A stretch of DNA of 45,071 nucleotides. Origin: an uncultured Ruminococcus sp. (GTDB lineage Bacteria > Bacillota > Clostridia > Oscillospirales > Acutalibacteraceae). Shown here in pieces: positions 7,707-16,227 of the stretch. The stretch covers positions 1-45,071 of the forward strand of contig CAJUGO010000016.1 in NCBI GenBank assembly GCA_910585865.1, given 5' to 3'. Made by a program: the position numbers and the translations under genes. Position 1 is the first letter of the stretch, and the number at the start of each line of letters is the position of its first letter. The notes under the pieces are model-generated. The model was not told the DNA's origin. It ran no database searches and saw only the letters and a list, made by a program, of their open reading frames with translations.

Positions 7707-8330
7707 CTAAAAGACTTTCTCCCACGTTCCTTTACTCACCCTCACTTTGCCATTCTCCCATTGTTTCACTGCCCTGGCACTCACCCCATACAGTTTTCCA
7801 AACTGGTATTGAGTAAGCTCCTTGCTTTTGCGAATTTTCCGTATCTGCCAGCCCTGACCGTTATAGAGGAATTGGTTGTACTCATCGAGCAGGTCGGTTA
7901 TATCCACTTCCAACAATTCCGCAATCCGGCTGAGCTTGTCTATTGGATAGTAGTCATGCTCTGGGTTCTCATAATGGATATAGGTGTTCTTGTTAATGTC
8001 TGCATATTTAGCGACTTCACGCTGGAGCAGGGATTTTTTGTATCGGTAATATCGCAGCTTGTCCGCCGTTGTTGTGATCATTTCCGGATTTGGATATTGG
8101 ATATTGAACTTTTCGGCATCGGTGAGCTTTTGGGGACGAAGAAACAAAAAGCTGTGGATTGCAAGGGGTCTATAAATCGTCCGTCCGTTATTCTGACTGC
8201 TGAACACATATAAATTATCACTGATTTTTAAGAACAATCGCCATTTGTTAGTGCTCCGGGAAAAGGGAGCTTCTTTTTCCTGACCTGAACCCAAAAGAGC
8301 CGTTATGAGGGGATTGATTTTTCTATACAT
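7707..8330 (-). CDS. Double helix-turn-helix (XRE-type) protein of a mobile element
   Basis: This 207-residue protein has two XRE-like HTH regions. One is near residues 90-150 (KLRYYRYKKSLLQREVAKYA, then IHYEN). The other is near 160-205 (IRKIRKSKELTQYQFGKLYG, then VSARAVKQWENGKVR). The first 85 residues (SRSTNKWRLFLK, SSQNNGRTIYRPLAIHSFLF) are a conserved-looking N-terminal domain. I associate this arrangement with clostridial integrative elements; that is recall, not a search. The first available ATG at 8330 lies inside the sigK coding sequence in another frame, overlapping it by 28 bases. The start is therefore either supplied by the sigK junction or the real N-terminus begins near the proline of NPLITALL. 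DNA binding is likely; its target is unknown. Confidence 0.7.
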   Translation of the reverse strand: MYRKINPLITALLGSGQEKEAPFSRSTNKWRLFLKISDNLYVFSSQNNGRTIYRPLAIHSFLFLRPQKLTDAEKFNIQYPNPEMITTTADKLRYYRYKKSLLQREVAKYADINKNTYIHYENPEHDYYPIDKLSRIAELLEVDITDLLDEYNQFLYNGQGWQIRKIRKSKELTQYQFGKLYGVSARAVKQWENGKVRVSKGTWEKVF

Positions 8331-8644
8331 CGGCTGGCATAGGAACTGAGGCGGATATTTTTGTTAATATCATAGGTGTTGATTGCTTTTATAAGACCTA
8401 TAGTGCCTATGGATACAAGATCATCCTGTTCGCTTTGTGTTCCGTAATATTTTTTAATTATGTGTGCAACAAGCCGCAGATTGTGTTCAACCAATACGTT
8501 TCGGGCTTCAATATCTCCTGCAGCAAATTTTTCAAGATAATTACGTTCCTGTTTTTCTGACAACGGTCTTGGAAATGAGCCTGATCCGCAGACATGTAAA
8601 ATAAAAAAACAGATGTACTGTCCCAGAAATCCAAGTAATTCCAT
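8303..8644 (-). CDS. sigK: RNA polymerase sporulation sigma factor SigK, N-terminal half (interrupted)
   Basis: The ATG at 8644 follows an AGGGGTGAT site. After a hydrophobic pro-sequence-like start come GSGSFPRPLS, GDIEARNVLVEHNLRLVAHI, IKKYYG, DDLVSIGTIGLIKAINTYD and IRLSSYASRCIE, which is the region 1/2 signature of SigK. SigK proteins are about 230 residues and continue after RCIE with an NEIL-type sequence. Here the match ends at about base 8318 and four unrelated residues lead to a stop. Regions 3 and 4 are missing from the window. The break falls at the ENE codons, the position where the skin elements of Bacillus subtilis and Clostridioides difficile split sigK. The kinase gene of the neighbouring operon ends 78 bases upstream on the same strand. 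Confidence 0.88.
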   Translation of the reverse strand: MELLGFLGQYICFFILHVCGSGSFPRPLSEKQERNYLEKFAAGDIEARNVLVEHNLRLVAHIIKKYYGTQSEQDDLVSIGTIGLIKAINTYDINKNIRLSSYASRCIEKSIPS

Positions 8645-8722
8645 AGTAGATCACCCCTGTTAAGTTTAGTAAATTCTATTCTTAACAAGTGTTAATTTTG
8701 CATGTACATAAAAATAAATCGA

Positions 8723-9958
8723 CTACACCATCCTGAACACAGCAGTAATGCACATGATTCCGTTTTTGCATTCAGCAAAAATATCTCCATCCATAGCATG
8801 CATGAGTTTGCGGCATATATACAATCCAAGACCGTTGCCGCTGTTTGAACCGGTATTGGAGCCTCTCCAAAAGCTGTCGAAGATATGGGGGAGTTCATTA
8901 ACACTAAGAGTGCATCCGCCGTTTATTACACTGACAAGAATACATCCGTCTTCCTGCTCAAAGGAAATCTCAATTTTCTTTCCGTCCCCATACTTAACGG
9001 CATTTTCGATAATATTCTGCAATACCTCAACACTTCTGTCAACATCTGCAAAAATTATACAATTGCTGTAACAGGCTACCGAAAAATCAATTTCCAAAAG
9101 TTTTAGCTTATCATCATAAAAAGCTTTAATGCTGTCAATTATTTGTGAAAGATAGACCTCTTCCGATTTAACATTAAAATTAAGAAAATCTTCACTTGAT
9201 GCCTTTGTTATGTCTGATATATATTTTTTTATTTCTACACATTTTTCGCTTATGCTTGCCGCAATCTCCATTTGTTTTTTCTTATCTTTATATAGATTTT
9301 TTTCAATCGCTTTTGCATACAGTTCAATAACTCCCAGTGGTGTTTTTATATCATGCGATATAGAAAGCAAAAGAGTTTTTTTGTCTTTTTGCAGGCTCAG
9401 CTCCTTTTCTTTTTGATTTTCAAGATGCTCACGAAGCAAATCAATGCCCCATATGAATTTGCCAAAATACTTTCCTTTTTGTTCTTTGACAGGTATAGTA
9501 AGATTGCCCCTTGAAAGTTCATATGGAACATTGCTCAGCATATTAAAAGGCTTAATAATGCGCTGTCTGACATAAAACAGAACTGCCGCTGTCAATAACG
9601 ATATCGCAGCAATTGAAATATTAAGAACAATTATGTTTTTGCTGATATCATAATTTGTAATATAATCAAGGCGGTAAAGTTCACCGTTGATTTCTTTGAT
9701 AATATACTCGTATTCACTTTCATAAAAGCTATTGCTGTTATCGTTATTCAAGACTCTAATAGCAACTATATGCTGATAGTTACTTAATTCTATTTTTTCA
9801 TATCCTTTTTCGGATATTTCAATTGCAATACGATTAGCCTCCACACGATATTGTCCGGAGGCTTCTATATCAAGATTGTAAACAAGAACATTTGCAGTAA
9901 AAAATATTATTCCTATAATTACAAGAAAGATAATAATAAAGGCGTTAAAGCGTTTCAC
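8723..9958 (-). CDS. Sensor histidine kinase of a peptide-sensing two-component system
   Basis: This 411-residue kinase starts at a GTG (9956-9958) that shares one base with the regulator stop codon, so the two are translationally coupled. It has a membrane segment at about 7-28, an extracellular loop of about 80 residues, and a second membrane segment at about 109-130. A HAMP-like linker, the H-box SISHDIKTPLG with H202, an N-box (IIENAVKYGDG) and a G-box (GNGLGLYICRKL) follow. Architecture and operon context resemble VanS-like or antimicrobial-peptide-sensing kinases. Its partner is the response regulator at 9958-10635 and its probable output is the adjacent ABC transporter. The ligand is unknown. 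Confidence 0.9.
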   Translation of the reverse strand: MKRFNAFIIIFLVIIGIIFFTANVLVYNLDIEASGQYRVEANRIAIEISEKGYEKIELSNYQHIVAIRVLNNDNSNSFYESEYEYIIKEINGELYRLDYITNYDISKNIIVLNISIAAISLLTAAVLFYVRQRIIKPFNMLSNVPYELSRGNLTIPVKEQKGKYFGKFIWGIDLLREHLENQKEKELSLQKDKKTLLLSISHDIKTPLGVIELYAKAIEKNLYKDKKKQMEIAASISEKCVEIKKYISDITKASSEDFLNFNVKSEEVYLSQIIDSIKAFYDDKLKLLEIDFSVACYSNCIIFADVDRSVEVLQNIIENAVKYGDGKKIEISFEQEDGCILVSVINGGCTLSVNELPHIFDSFWRGSNTGSNSGNGLGLYICRKLMHAMDGDIFAECKNGIMCITAVFRMV

Positions 9959-10635
9959 TATTGATCACTCTCCCGTTCATATCGGTATCCGACTCCCCAG
10001 ACAGTAATTATTTTTTGGGGCTTTTTAGGGTCGTCTTCAATTTTTTTTCTGAGCCATTTTATATGTACCGTCAGTGTCTGAGGTTCACTGAAACTATCAA
10101 ATCCCCATATTTTGTTAAATAATATATCCTTGCTCAGTGTCCTGCCCATATTTTCCATCAGCAGAGTAAGCAAGTCAAACTCCTTTTGCGTCATAGTAAT
10201 TTTGCAGTTGTCTTTGTACACGGCCCGCTTTACTTTATCAAGCCTGATATTGCCGTCTGTAATAACTTCGTTTTGATACCGTCTAATAAAGATTCCTTTT
10301 ATTTTTGCAATTAGAATATCAATATCATACGGCTTTTCAATGTAGTCATCTGCGCCAAGCATAATACCGTTAAGTTTGTCGTCCTTTTCACACTTTGCAC
10401 TTACAACAATAATAGGGGTGTTGCTGTTCTCACGAATTTTTCTGCACACAGCAAAGCCGTCCATGTTTGTAAGCATAATATCTAATATTATGAGCTTGGC
10501 GCCGTTTTGTTCAAAATGTCTTAGTGCATCTTCGCCGCTTGTGCACAGTGCAACAGAGTAGTCTTCGTTTTTTAAAAAGTCACAAAGAAGATTCCCCATT
10601 TCTGTGTTGTCTTCAACAACAAGTATGTCAGTCAT
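9958..10635 (-). CDS. OmpR/PhoB-family response regulator
   Basis: This 225-residue protein has a receiver domain with acidic residues E8/D9, phospho-acceptor D52 (LIILDIML), S79 and K101 (EKP). The C-terminal winged-helix domain contains the MTQKEFDLLTLLMEN helix and the WGVGYRYE wing. The start ATG follows a run of five G. It is cotranscribed with the kinase (one-base overlap) and, 46 bases upstream on the same strand, the ABC ATPase. OmpR-type regulators bind tandem direct repeats. A matching repeat pair with 11-bp periodicity lies at 14049-14068, before the operon. Confidence 0.92.
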   Translation of the reverse strand: MTDILVVEDNTEMGNLLCDFLKNEDYSVALCTSGEDALRHFEQNGAKLIILDIMLTNMDGFAVCRKIRENSNTPIIVVSAKCEKDDKLNGIMLGADDYIEKPYDIDILIAKIKGIFIRRYQNEVITDGNIRLDKVKRAVYKDNCKITMTQKEFDLLTLLMENMGRTLSKDILFNKIWGFDSFSEPQTLTVHIKWLRKKIEDDPKKPQKIITVWGVGYRYERESDQ

Positions 10636-10681
10636 AGAACCCCCAAATTATTTTTAAAGATTTAAAATGTTAAAAGCATAT

Positions 10682-11452
10682 TTACCAACCCAGTTCCATA
10701 AGCCAGCTGTTGAGCTTTCGTTCGCGGTCACGAAGTGTGGACGGATCAGTGAACTTATCTAAATTATACTCTCCCTGAATATTTCCGTCAACAATATACA
10801 GCACTCTTGCGCATCTTGCAGCTACCTTTATATCATGCGTAACCAGCATGATTGCAGTGCCGTTGTTATTGTTAATTTTGCAGAGTTCTTCCATAACTTC
10901 ATCGGATGAGGTACGGTTTAAAGCCCCCGTTGGTTCATCGGCAAATATTATTTTAGGATTGTTTACCATACTTCTGCATATACAGGCTCTCTGGAGCTGA
11001 CCACCCGATACTTCGTTTATGTCATTGCCGCATATATCAATAATTCCGAGCTTTCTCATAAGCTGCTGAGCGTTTGTAACTTTTTCTTTGCGTGTTGCCG
11101 TGTTCTTTTTTGACTGTATTGCAGGAAGAACTACATTATCAAGTATGGTGAGATTTTTCAGCATATACATTTGCTGAAAAATAAACCCCATTTTATCAAG
11201 TCTCACATCAGCAAGCTCTTTTGCGGAAAGCTTTGACAGCTCCCTGCCGCAAAAATAAATTTCACCTGCAGTTGCTTTGTCCATACCGGAAACTGTGTAC
11301 AGTAAAGTTGATTTGCCGGAACCCGATGGTCCCATAATTGCAATCATTTGGCCTGTTTCAACGGAAAAATTGACATTTTTAAGCACATTGTTTTGTCTTT
11401 TATTTACAATATATGTTTTGCAGAGATTGGTAACTTCAAGTATTTTTTCCAT
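10682..11452 (-). CDS. ABC transporter ATPase, antimicrobial-peptide/Vex type
   Basis: I place the start at the ATG at 11452, which follows AAGGAG and gives a 256-residue protein beginning MEKILEVTNLCKTY. Longer in-frame extensions lack a ribosome site and run into the permease gene. Walker A is GPSGSGKST (41-49), the signature is VSGGQLQRA, and Walker B is IIFADEPTGALN followed by a VTHD switch. The ETGQ and GALN features and the pairing with an FtsX-type permease place it in the MacB/BceA/LolD group. It should energise the permease encoded 16 bases upstream. Export or removal of a peptide or lipid is likely; the substrate is unknown. Confidence 0.9.
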   Translation of the reverse strand: MEKILEVTNLCKTYIVNKRQNNVLKNVNFSVETGQMIAIMGPSGSGKSTLLYTVSGMDKATAGEIYFCGRELSKLSAKELADVRLDKMGFIFQQMYMLKNLTILDNVVLPAIQSKKNTATRKEKVTNAQQLMRKLGIIDICGNDINEVSGGQLQRACICRSMVNNPKIIFADEPTGALNRTSSDEVMEELCKINNNNGTAIMLVTHDIKVAARCARVLYIVDGNIQGEYNLDKFTDPSTLRDRERKLNSWLMELGW

Positions 11453-11468
11453 GTCTATTACTCCTTTA

Positions 11469-13844
11469 TCACTCAATATTGTTAATTTCTGATGATGAGA
11501 CTTTGCGTACCTGCTGGCTTGCAATGAATACTGATATAATTGTGCATACAAGTACAATCAGCGGATATATGATATAAGTCTGAATTATATTAACATCAAA
11601 AATAATATTTTTCGCACCCATTATTCTGAATATTCCCGTAACAGCAAGCTGTCCCACGGGGTCTGCAAGCAGTACGGCAATAATTGCTGCCGCTGTCATT
11701 ACGATTGCCATACGGAGTGTTTGCCTGCAAATAATTGCTCTGTTGGAAAACCCTATAGCCTTGAGCATTGCAATTTCAGATTTCTCATTTGTAAAGAACG
11801 ATTTTTCCATAAGTACTGAAACAAGAATATTAATGATAATTACGATTAGTACAATCAGATATGCAACATCATTCATATAACCTGCAGCTCCGCCTATCAG
11901 TGTATCAACATATTCCCCTCCGTTTTTAACACTGTAGTTTGGATAAAGTTCTTTGATTAATTTAATCCTATCGTTTTTTTCATTATCAGTCGGATTATCC
12001 GTGTAGGTTATCTGATAATCAAAGATTTCAAAAGCCTGTGAGTAGTCAAGCTCAACTTTTTCGTTAATGCGGATACCTTCACCCATATTATTCATAGACT
12101 GGTATATTGCCGTTACAATGTAATCACTGCTTCCTTCGACAGTAGATATAGTAACAGTGTCACCTATTTTTGCATGAATTGTGTCTGCTATTATATAGGT
12201 TATAGCAACCTCATTTTTGTTCACGGGAGCAGTGCCTTCAAGATAGGTGTACTGATCAGCTGTGGTGCCCGTTCCCTGGAAAGAAAGAGATTTACATTTG
12301 TAATCTCCTTTTTCAATTGTAAACTTAAAAAGAATTTCGGAGGCACATTTTGCTTTAATGCCGTTATCAGAAAGCTTGTTTTCCATCTCTTTTAAATCCT
12401 CTTTAAGCTTTTGGTGACCGTCACTGACAATATATTTCTCTTCGGAATTTTTGAAAACTAAATAAACGTCGCTTTCTGTCATTGAAAACCAGGAAATCAG
12501 CTTATCACTTTGCAGAGTACTCATAGTATTGAGTGTAATTGTTATAAGTAAAATTCCTATCATAAATGAAAGCATTACTATTGAAAACTGTTTGAATCCG
12601 CTGAAAATATCATTTATTGCCATAAAGGTCACAGGGCGCAGATGGATTTTAGAGAGTTTAATTATTCCTTTTCTTCTAAAACGTTCACCTGTCTGTCCGT
12701 TTCTGATAGCGTCAACGGGAGTAAAATGTTTGACTTTTTTTGTGCTCCTGTAACAGAACAGCATTATAATTAGAACAACTGCTATTGAACAGATTAAGTT
12801 GATTAAAACTCCGCTCTTGCTGTTTAATACAATATTGTCGGATGCCTGCATAAGAAGCATATTTCCAAACGGTATTCCGCATATAAAACCTATGACTGCA
12901 CCTGTAACAGACATTGCAAAATATTTTACTATATAAAGGCTGCGGATTTTTATGTTTTTAATACCGATTGCTTTCATAATTCCGATTTCCCTGAATTCTT
13001 CTTTTAGCGTAAAGGTTATTGTAAATTTCAAAATTACAAATGCAATGATAATGAGAAATATGCTCATAACAAGCAGAATACCGGCAATAATCATATCCAT
13101 AATATAAGTTGTTTTAATAAGGTTTCTGTCACCGGCAAATACTATTGTGGGATCATCGGATATTTCCTGTTTAAGCGAAGCTGTGTTTGTTGTATCTATA
13201 TATATATACTGACCTTTTCTTGATTCAAGGCTGTTAATTTTCAGGAATTTTTCATAATCTGCCTGATTCAATACGAAGTTTTGATTATCTATCATTGATG
13301 AGCCGAAAACAGCGTTTTTTATATATCCTTTAATTGTAAACTCATCTGACACATTATCTATAGTTATAGTAATTTTATCGCCGATTGAAATGTTGTTTTC
13401 AGTTAAAAATGTTTTTTTTAGGTAAAGCTCGCCTTTGTCTATATTCGTAATTTTTTCATTATTGCCGTCAAAATAAGTAAGCACCGAACTTTTAAATGAA
13501 GTAAGCGTTTCTTGCCCCATATATTGCATATCTATTTTTTTGTTGTTGACTTTGATTGCATCCAAAGAGGTATAAATGCAATTCTCAGTTTTGCAGCTTG
13601 TAACATAATCAAGTTTTTTTACAATATCGGTTACACTCTTGCCGTTAGGAGCGGTACCTTTTGTTCCAATAAAGTAGTCGGGAACACCTGCACTGTCCAT
13701 ATAACTGTCAAGTGCTGTGAATATTGAAGTGAAATTATTGCCGCTTGATGATACAAACATGACCGCCAGAGTAATAAATATCAGCAGTATTATGTTCATT
13801 GTCTTTTTTCGTTTTAAGTCTTTTTTTAAGATATTTAAATACAT
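11469..13844 (-). CDS. FtsX-type ABC transporter permease (BceB/Vex-like)
   Basis: This 791-residue membrane protein has an N-terminal membrane segment at about 17-33, a large extracytoplasmic domain to about 235, three membrane segments at about 240-370, and a fourth near 420. A second large external domain follows to about 660, and three terminal membrane segments close the protein. It has two FtsX domains, each with the FREIGIMKAIG- or SEIAMLKAIGF-like cytoplasmic motif. The start ATG follows AAGAGGT. It is the first large gene of the operon permease-ATPase-regulator-kinase, an order typical of antimicrobial-peptide resistance modules. A short leader ORF precedes it. Confidence 0.9.
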   Translation of the reverse strand: MYLNILKKDLKRKKTMNIILLIFITLAVMFVSSSGNNFTSIFTALDSYMDSAGVPDYFIGTKGTAPNGKSVTDIVKKLDYVTSCKTENCIYTSLDAIKVNNKKIDMQYMGQETLTSFKSSVLTYFDGNNEKITNIDKGELYLKKTFLTENNISIGDKITITIDNVSDEFTIKGYIKNAVFGSSMIDNQNFVLNQADYEKFLKINSLESRKGQYIYIDTTNTASLKQEISDDPTIVFAGDRNLIKTTYIMDMIIAGILLVMSIFLIIIAFVILKFTITFTLKEEFREIGIMKAIGIKNIKIRSLYIVKYFAMSVTGAVIGFICGIPFGNMLLMQASDNIVLNSKSGVLINLICSIAVVLIIMLFCYRSTKKVKHFTPVDAIRNGQTGERFRRKGIIKLSKIHLRPVTFMAINDIFSGFKQFSIVMLSFMIGILLITITLNTMSTLQSDKLISWFSMTESDVYLVFKNSEEKYIVSDGHQKLKEDLKEMENKLSDNGIKAKCASEILFKFTIEKGDYKCKSLSFQGTGTTADQYTYLEGTAPVNKNEVAITYIIADTIHAKIGDTVTISTVEGSSDYIVTAIYQSMNNMGEGIRINEKVELDYSQAFEIFDYQITYTDNPTDNEKNDRIKLIKELYPNYSVKNGGEYVDTLIGGAAGYMNDVAYLIVLIVIIINILVSVLMEKSFFTNEKSEIAMLKAIGFSNRAIICRQTLRMAIVMTAAAIIAVLLADPVGQLAVTGIFRIMGAKNIIFDVNIIQTYIIYPLIVLVCTIISVFIASQQVRKVSSSEINNIE

Positions 13845-13874
13845 TATTTTACCTCTTTTGCCATGAATTTTAAT

Positions 13875-13904
13875 CTGCTTCAGTGCTAAATATTATTGAA
13901 GCAG
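13875..13904 (-). promoter_or_regulatory. Inverted repeat between leader ORF and permease
   Basis: An 8-bp perfect stem, CTGCTTCA with TGAAGCAG, encloses 14 bases. It begins right after the leader stop codon and ends about 30 bases before the permease start. No U-tract follows on the minus strand, so a plain terminator is unlikely. It could be part of a leader-peptide attenuation structure. Confidence 0.4.
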
Positions 13905-13979
13905 CTATATGAGTTTTTTGTGTTTAATATTAAAGTTATTTAATTTGATAACAATATAATTTTTCTTATTTGTTCTCAT
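13905..13979 (-). CDS. 24-residue cationic leader peptide upstream of the ABC operon
   Basis: An ATG at 13977-13979 sits eight bases after a perfect GGAGG. It opens 24 codons (MRTNKKNYIVIKLNN, then FNIKHKKLI) ending with TAG at 13905. The peptide is rich in Lys and Asn with no obvious processing site. It lies about 60 bases before the permease start on the same strand. The ribosome site is among the best in the neighbourhood, which argues for real translation. It may be a leader peptide controlling the operon, or simply a small protein. Confidence 0.5.
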   Translation of the reverse strand: MRTNKKNYIVIKLNNFNIKHKKLI

Positions 13980-14048
13980 AATCAGTACCTCCGTTTTTTA
14001 ATTTGGATCTGTTTTTACTCATCGTGTTTAATAATAAGGCAGATATTA

Positions 14049-14068
14049 TTAAATAATCCTTAAATAAT
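14049..14068 (-). promoter_or_regulatory. Tandem direct repeats, candidate response-regulator operator
   Basis: TTAAATAAT occurs at 14049-14057 and again at 14060-14068, an 11-bp period. A TTGAAA hexamer lies just upstream on the minus strand. OmpR-family regulators typically bind two such repeats one helical turn apart. The site lies in the gap shared by the ABC operon and the divergent exonuclease gene. The region is very AT-rich, so chance is possible. Confidence 0.4.
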
Positions 14069-14176
14069 TTTAAATTTTCAAGCAAAAAGAGCAGGAAGGA
14101 CGGATTAACGATTTTGCTTGATAAAAATGATTATATGCCTTATACTATTGATAGTTTTAAATTGCAGGTGATAAAT

Positions 14177-14938
14177 ATGACAAAATTGATTTCGTGGAAT
14201 GTAAACGGGTTAAGAGCCTGTGTGACAAAGGGATTTCTTGATTATTTTAATAAGGTTGATGCGGATATATTCTGTTTGCAGGAAACCAAGCTTCAGCAGG
14301 GGCAAATTGACCTTGATTTACAGGGATATTATCAATACTGGAACTATGCCGAAAAAAAAGGATATTCCGGCACGGCATTTTTTACAAAAAATAAACCTTT
14401 GTCAGTAAGCTTTGGTATAGGGATTGAAGAACACGACAAAGAGGGAAGAGTAATTACTGCTGAATTTGAAAATTATTTTGTAGTTACCTGTTATACTCCA
14501 AATTCTCAGAACGAACTAAAAAGACTTGATTACAGGATGACATGGGAGAATGACTTTAAGGCATATCTTAAAAGCCTTGAAAAAACTAAACCTGTTGTTT
14601 TGTGCGGAGATTTAAATGTTGCTCATACTGAAATTGACTTAAAAAACCCAAAAACAAATCGTACTAACGCAGGCTTTACTGACGAAGAAAGAGGCAAGAT
14701 GAGCGAACTGCTAAACGCTGGATTCATTGATACTTTCAGGTATTTTAATCCCGATATGACAGGAGTTTATTCGTGGTGGTCTTACCGCTTTAAGGCTCGT
14801 GAAAAAAATGCAGGCTGGCGCATTGATTATTTTATCGTATCCGAATCACTTTCAAAATGTCTTGTCAGTGCAGATATACACACAGATATATTAGGATCAG
14901 ACCACTGCCCTGTTGAGCTTATAATAAATAATATTTAA
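14177..14938 (+). CDS. xth: Exodeoxyribonuclease III
   Basis: The best start is the ATG at 14177 behind AGGTGAT, giving 253 residues beginning MTKLISWNVNGLRA; an upstream in-frame extension to 14114 has no ribosome site. The protein shows the ExoIII/APE1 catalytic set: E36 (QETKL), Y106 in YTPNS, D145/N147 (GDLNVAH) and D242/H243 (GSDHCPV). It acts in base-excision repair as an AP endonuclease and 3'-5' exonuclease in the cytoplasm. It is a single-gene unit divergent from the ABC operon and closed by a bidirectional terminator. Confidence 0.95.
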   Translation: MTKLISWNVNGLRACVTKGFLDYFNKVDADIFCLQETKLQQGQIDLDLQGYYQYWNYAEKKGYSGTAFFTKNKPLSVSFGIGIEEHDKEGRVITAEFENYFVVTCYTPNSQNELKRLDYRMTWENDFKAYLKSLEKTKPVVLCGDLNVAHTEIDLKNPKTNRTNAGFTDEERGKMSELLNAGFIDTFRYFNPDMTGVYSWWSYRFKAREKNAGWRIDYFIVSESLSKCLVSADIHTDILGSDHCPVELIINNI

Positions 14939-14968
14939 AGAAATAGTACAGGTTGCTTTTAATATAAG

Positions 14969-14997
14969 AAAGGTCACGAAAACTCGTGACCTTTTTG
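14969..14997 (+). terminator. Bidirectional intrinsic terminator
   Basis: An 11-bp perfect stem (14969-14979 with 14984-14994) and a 4-base loop are followed by a T-tract on the plus strand and preceded by an A-rich stretch. It separates the convergent xth gene and the hydrolase gene ending at 15044. Confidence 0.85.
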
Positions 14998-15043
14998 ATG
15001 TTTACGGGCAGTTTATAATATAACTTGGTAAAATAAAGTTATA

Positions 15044-16174
15044 TTACTGTTTCTGAGATTTTTTGTGTTTTTTGTTTTCCTTTTTCAAAGGGTTTATGTC
15101 GGAAAAATTATTTTTTGCGCATTTTATGAAACTCAGCAGAGTTGACAAAATTAATTTTCGGGTTTTGCTGTCCATATTTTTAATTGTTTTCATAATTGCA
15201 CTTGAATTTTTGATAAAGTTTTCTCCAAGTTCGTCAAATGTTTTACTCTCGGCACTTTCCAATAGAGAAAACACACCATCAATAAATTCTTTGCGCTGTT
15301 CAACGCCCAATTCCGATACAAATTGTTTGATTGTATGGTCGAAAAACAAGCTTGTATTCGTCATACTGTTTAACTCTGTCAGGTTCGTGCGTCTGATTTC
15401 CCATGAGTAAATATCATGCTGTAAAAAACCTTTTTGATTGCTTTTTACGATCACATAATCTTCTTCGTGTTCAAACATCATACCGAATATTGATGTTTGC
15501 AGCACAAAAGTATGAATTTTGTTTTTTATAGATTGAAAACCGTATTCTGCAATAACCTTGCTGTCAAACCCGGGACCGTCGTGGTTAAAAATGGCTTCTG
15601 TTCTGTCCTGAATTTCGGGTGAGCAAAAAGCTGAAGCGTATACCGCAAGATTTCCTCCCTTAGAGTGACCGCCGAGTATAAATGTTCCCGAAAGTGCTTT
15701 TGCAGCCTGTTCAAGATACGTTACAGCCTTCTTTTGTGATGGTAGAGGAAACATATAATACATATTAAAATCTTCCTGCCATCCGATTATGGAATTGTCT
15801 GTGCCTCTGAACGATATATAATATCTGTTTTTTTCTATCTCTATAATTAATGCTGAAAACTGCATTTTTTCGTTATGTTCAATAATATTAACATAACCTG
15901 AGAGCATCATATGGTCAAAACGTGGATTGCATGCGGTGTATTTAAGCAGGTCTGTATCTCCGTCCCATAAAATGTTTTTTTTATAGGAGTCATTTTTAAA
16001 CAGCTCATTGGCAGCATTATAAATTGAAATGCCTTTGTCAAACTCAGCCGGCACTATATTGTCAAACGGCAGATAAGAAAGCCGTGACAGAATAAGGGCA
16101 TCTACATTATTGAATTTATCATTTTTGACAGACAAATCTCCCCGCCAATCAATATAGTCAAAAATATTGCTCAT
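15044..16174 (-). CDS. Mbeg1-like (DUF2974) alpha/beta-hydrolase family protein
   Basis: I choose the ATG at 16174, which follows AGAGGT, giving 376 residues beginning MSNIFDYIDWRGDLS; this matches the usual NI-DYI-WRGDLS opening of DUF2974 proteins. The fold is lipase-like. YYISFRGTD is the strand before the oxyanion region, GGHSKGGN carries the nucleophile serine, and HDGPGF follows the next strand. A Lys-rich tail closes the protein. No signal peptide is seen, so it is probably cytoplasmic or membrane-associated. It lies 53 bases downstream of the flippase-like gene and is probably cotranscribed. The substrate is unknown; esterase or lipase activity is inferred from the fold. Confidence 0.8.
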   Translation of the reverse strand: MSNIFDYIDWRGDLSVKNDKFNNVDALILSRLSYLPFDNIVPAEFDKGISIYNAANELFKNDSYKKNILWDGDTDLLKYTACNPRFDHMMLSGYVNIIEHNEKMQFSALIIEIEKNRYYISFRGTDNSIIGWQEDFNMYYMFPLPSQKKAVTYLEQAAKALSGTFILGGHSKGGNLAVYASAFCSPEIQDRTEAIFNHDGPGFDSKVIAEYGFQSIKNKIHTFVLQTSIFGMMFEHEEDYVIVKSNQKGFLQHDIYSWEIRRTNLTELNSMTNTSLFFDHTIKQFVSELGVEQRKEFIDGVFSLLESAESKTFDELGENFIKNSSAIMKTIKNMDSKTRKLILSTLLSFIKCAKNNFSDINPLKKENKKHKKSQKQ

Positions 16175-16227
16175 AATGTACCTCTGACTTAAAAATATAA
16201 TTTCCAATCGGCCAAAATGCGGAATGG

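Larger units (their letters stand above)
1..8318. mobile_element. Candidate skin-like (sigK-intervening) or other integrated element, right end only
   Basis: The right boundary is placed at about 8318, where sigK homology stops. Inside it are an HTH protein, fragments of element genes, an XRE/ImmA pair and the RHS toxin cassettes, all of which are accessory. No recombinase gene and no 3' half of sigK occurs on the minus strand within 1-8318, so the left end, if it exists, is outside the window. The RHS part may be an older neighbouring island rather than cargo. Treat the extent as an upper limit. Confidence 0.35.

Noticed and set aside
8458..8688. Second minus-strand ORF of 76 codons over the sigK fragment
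   Set aside because: It reads a different frame through clearly SigK-coding sequence.
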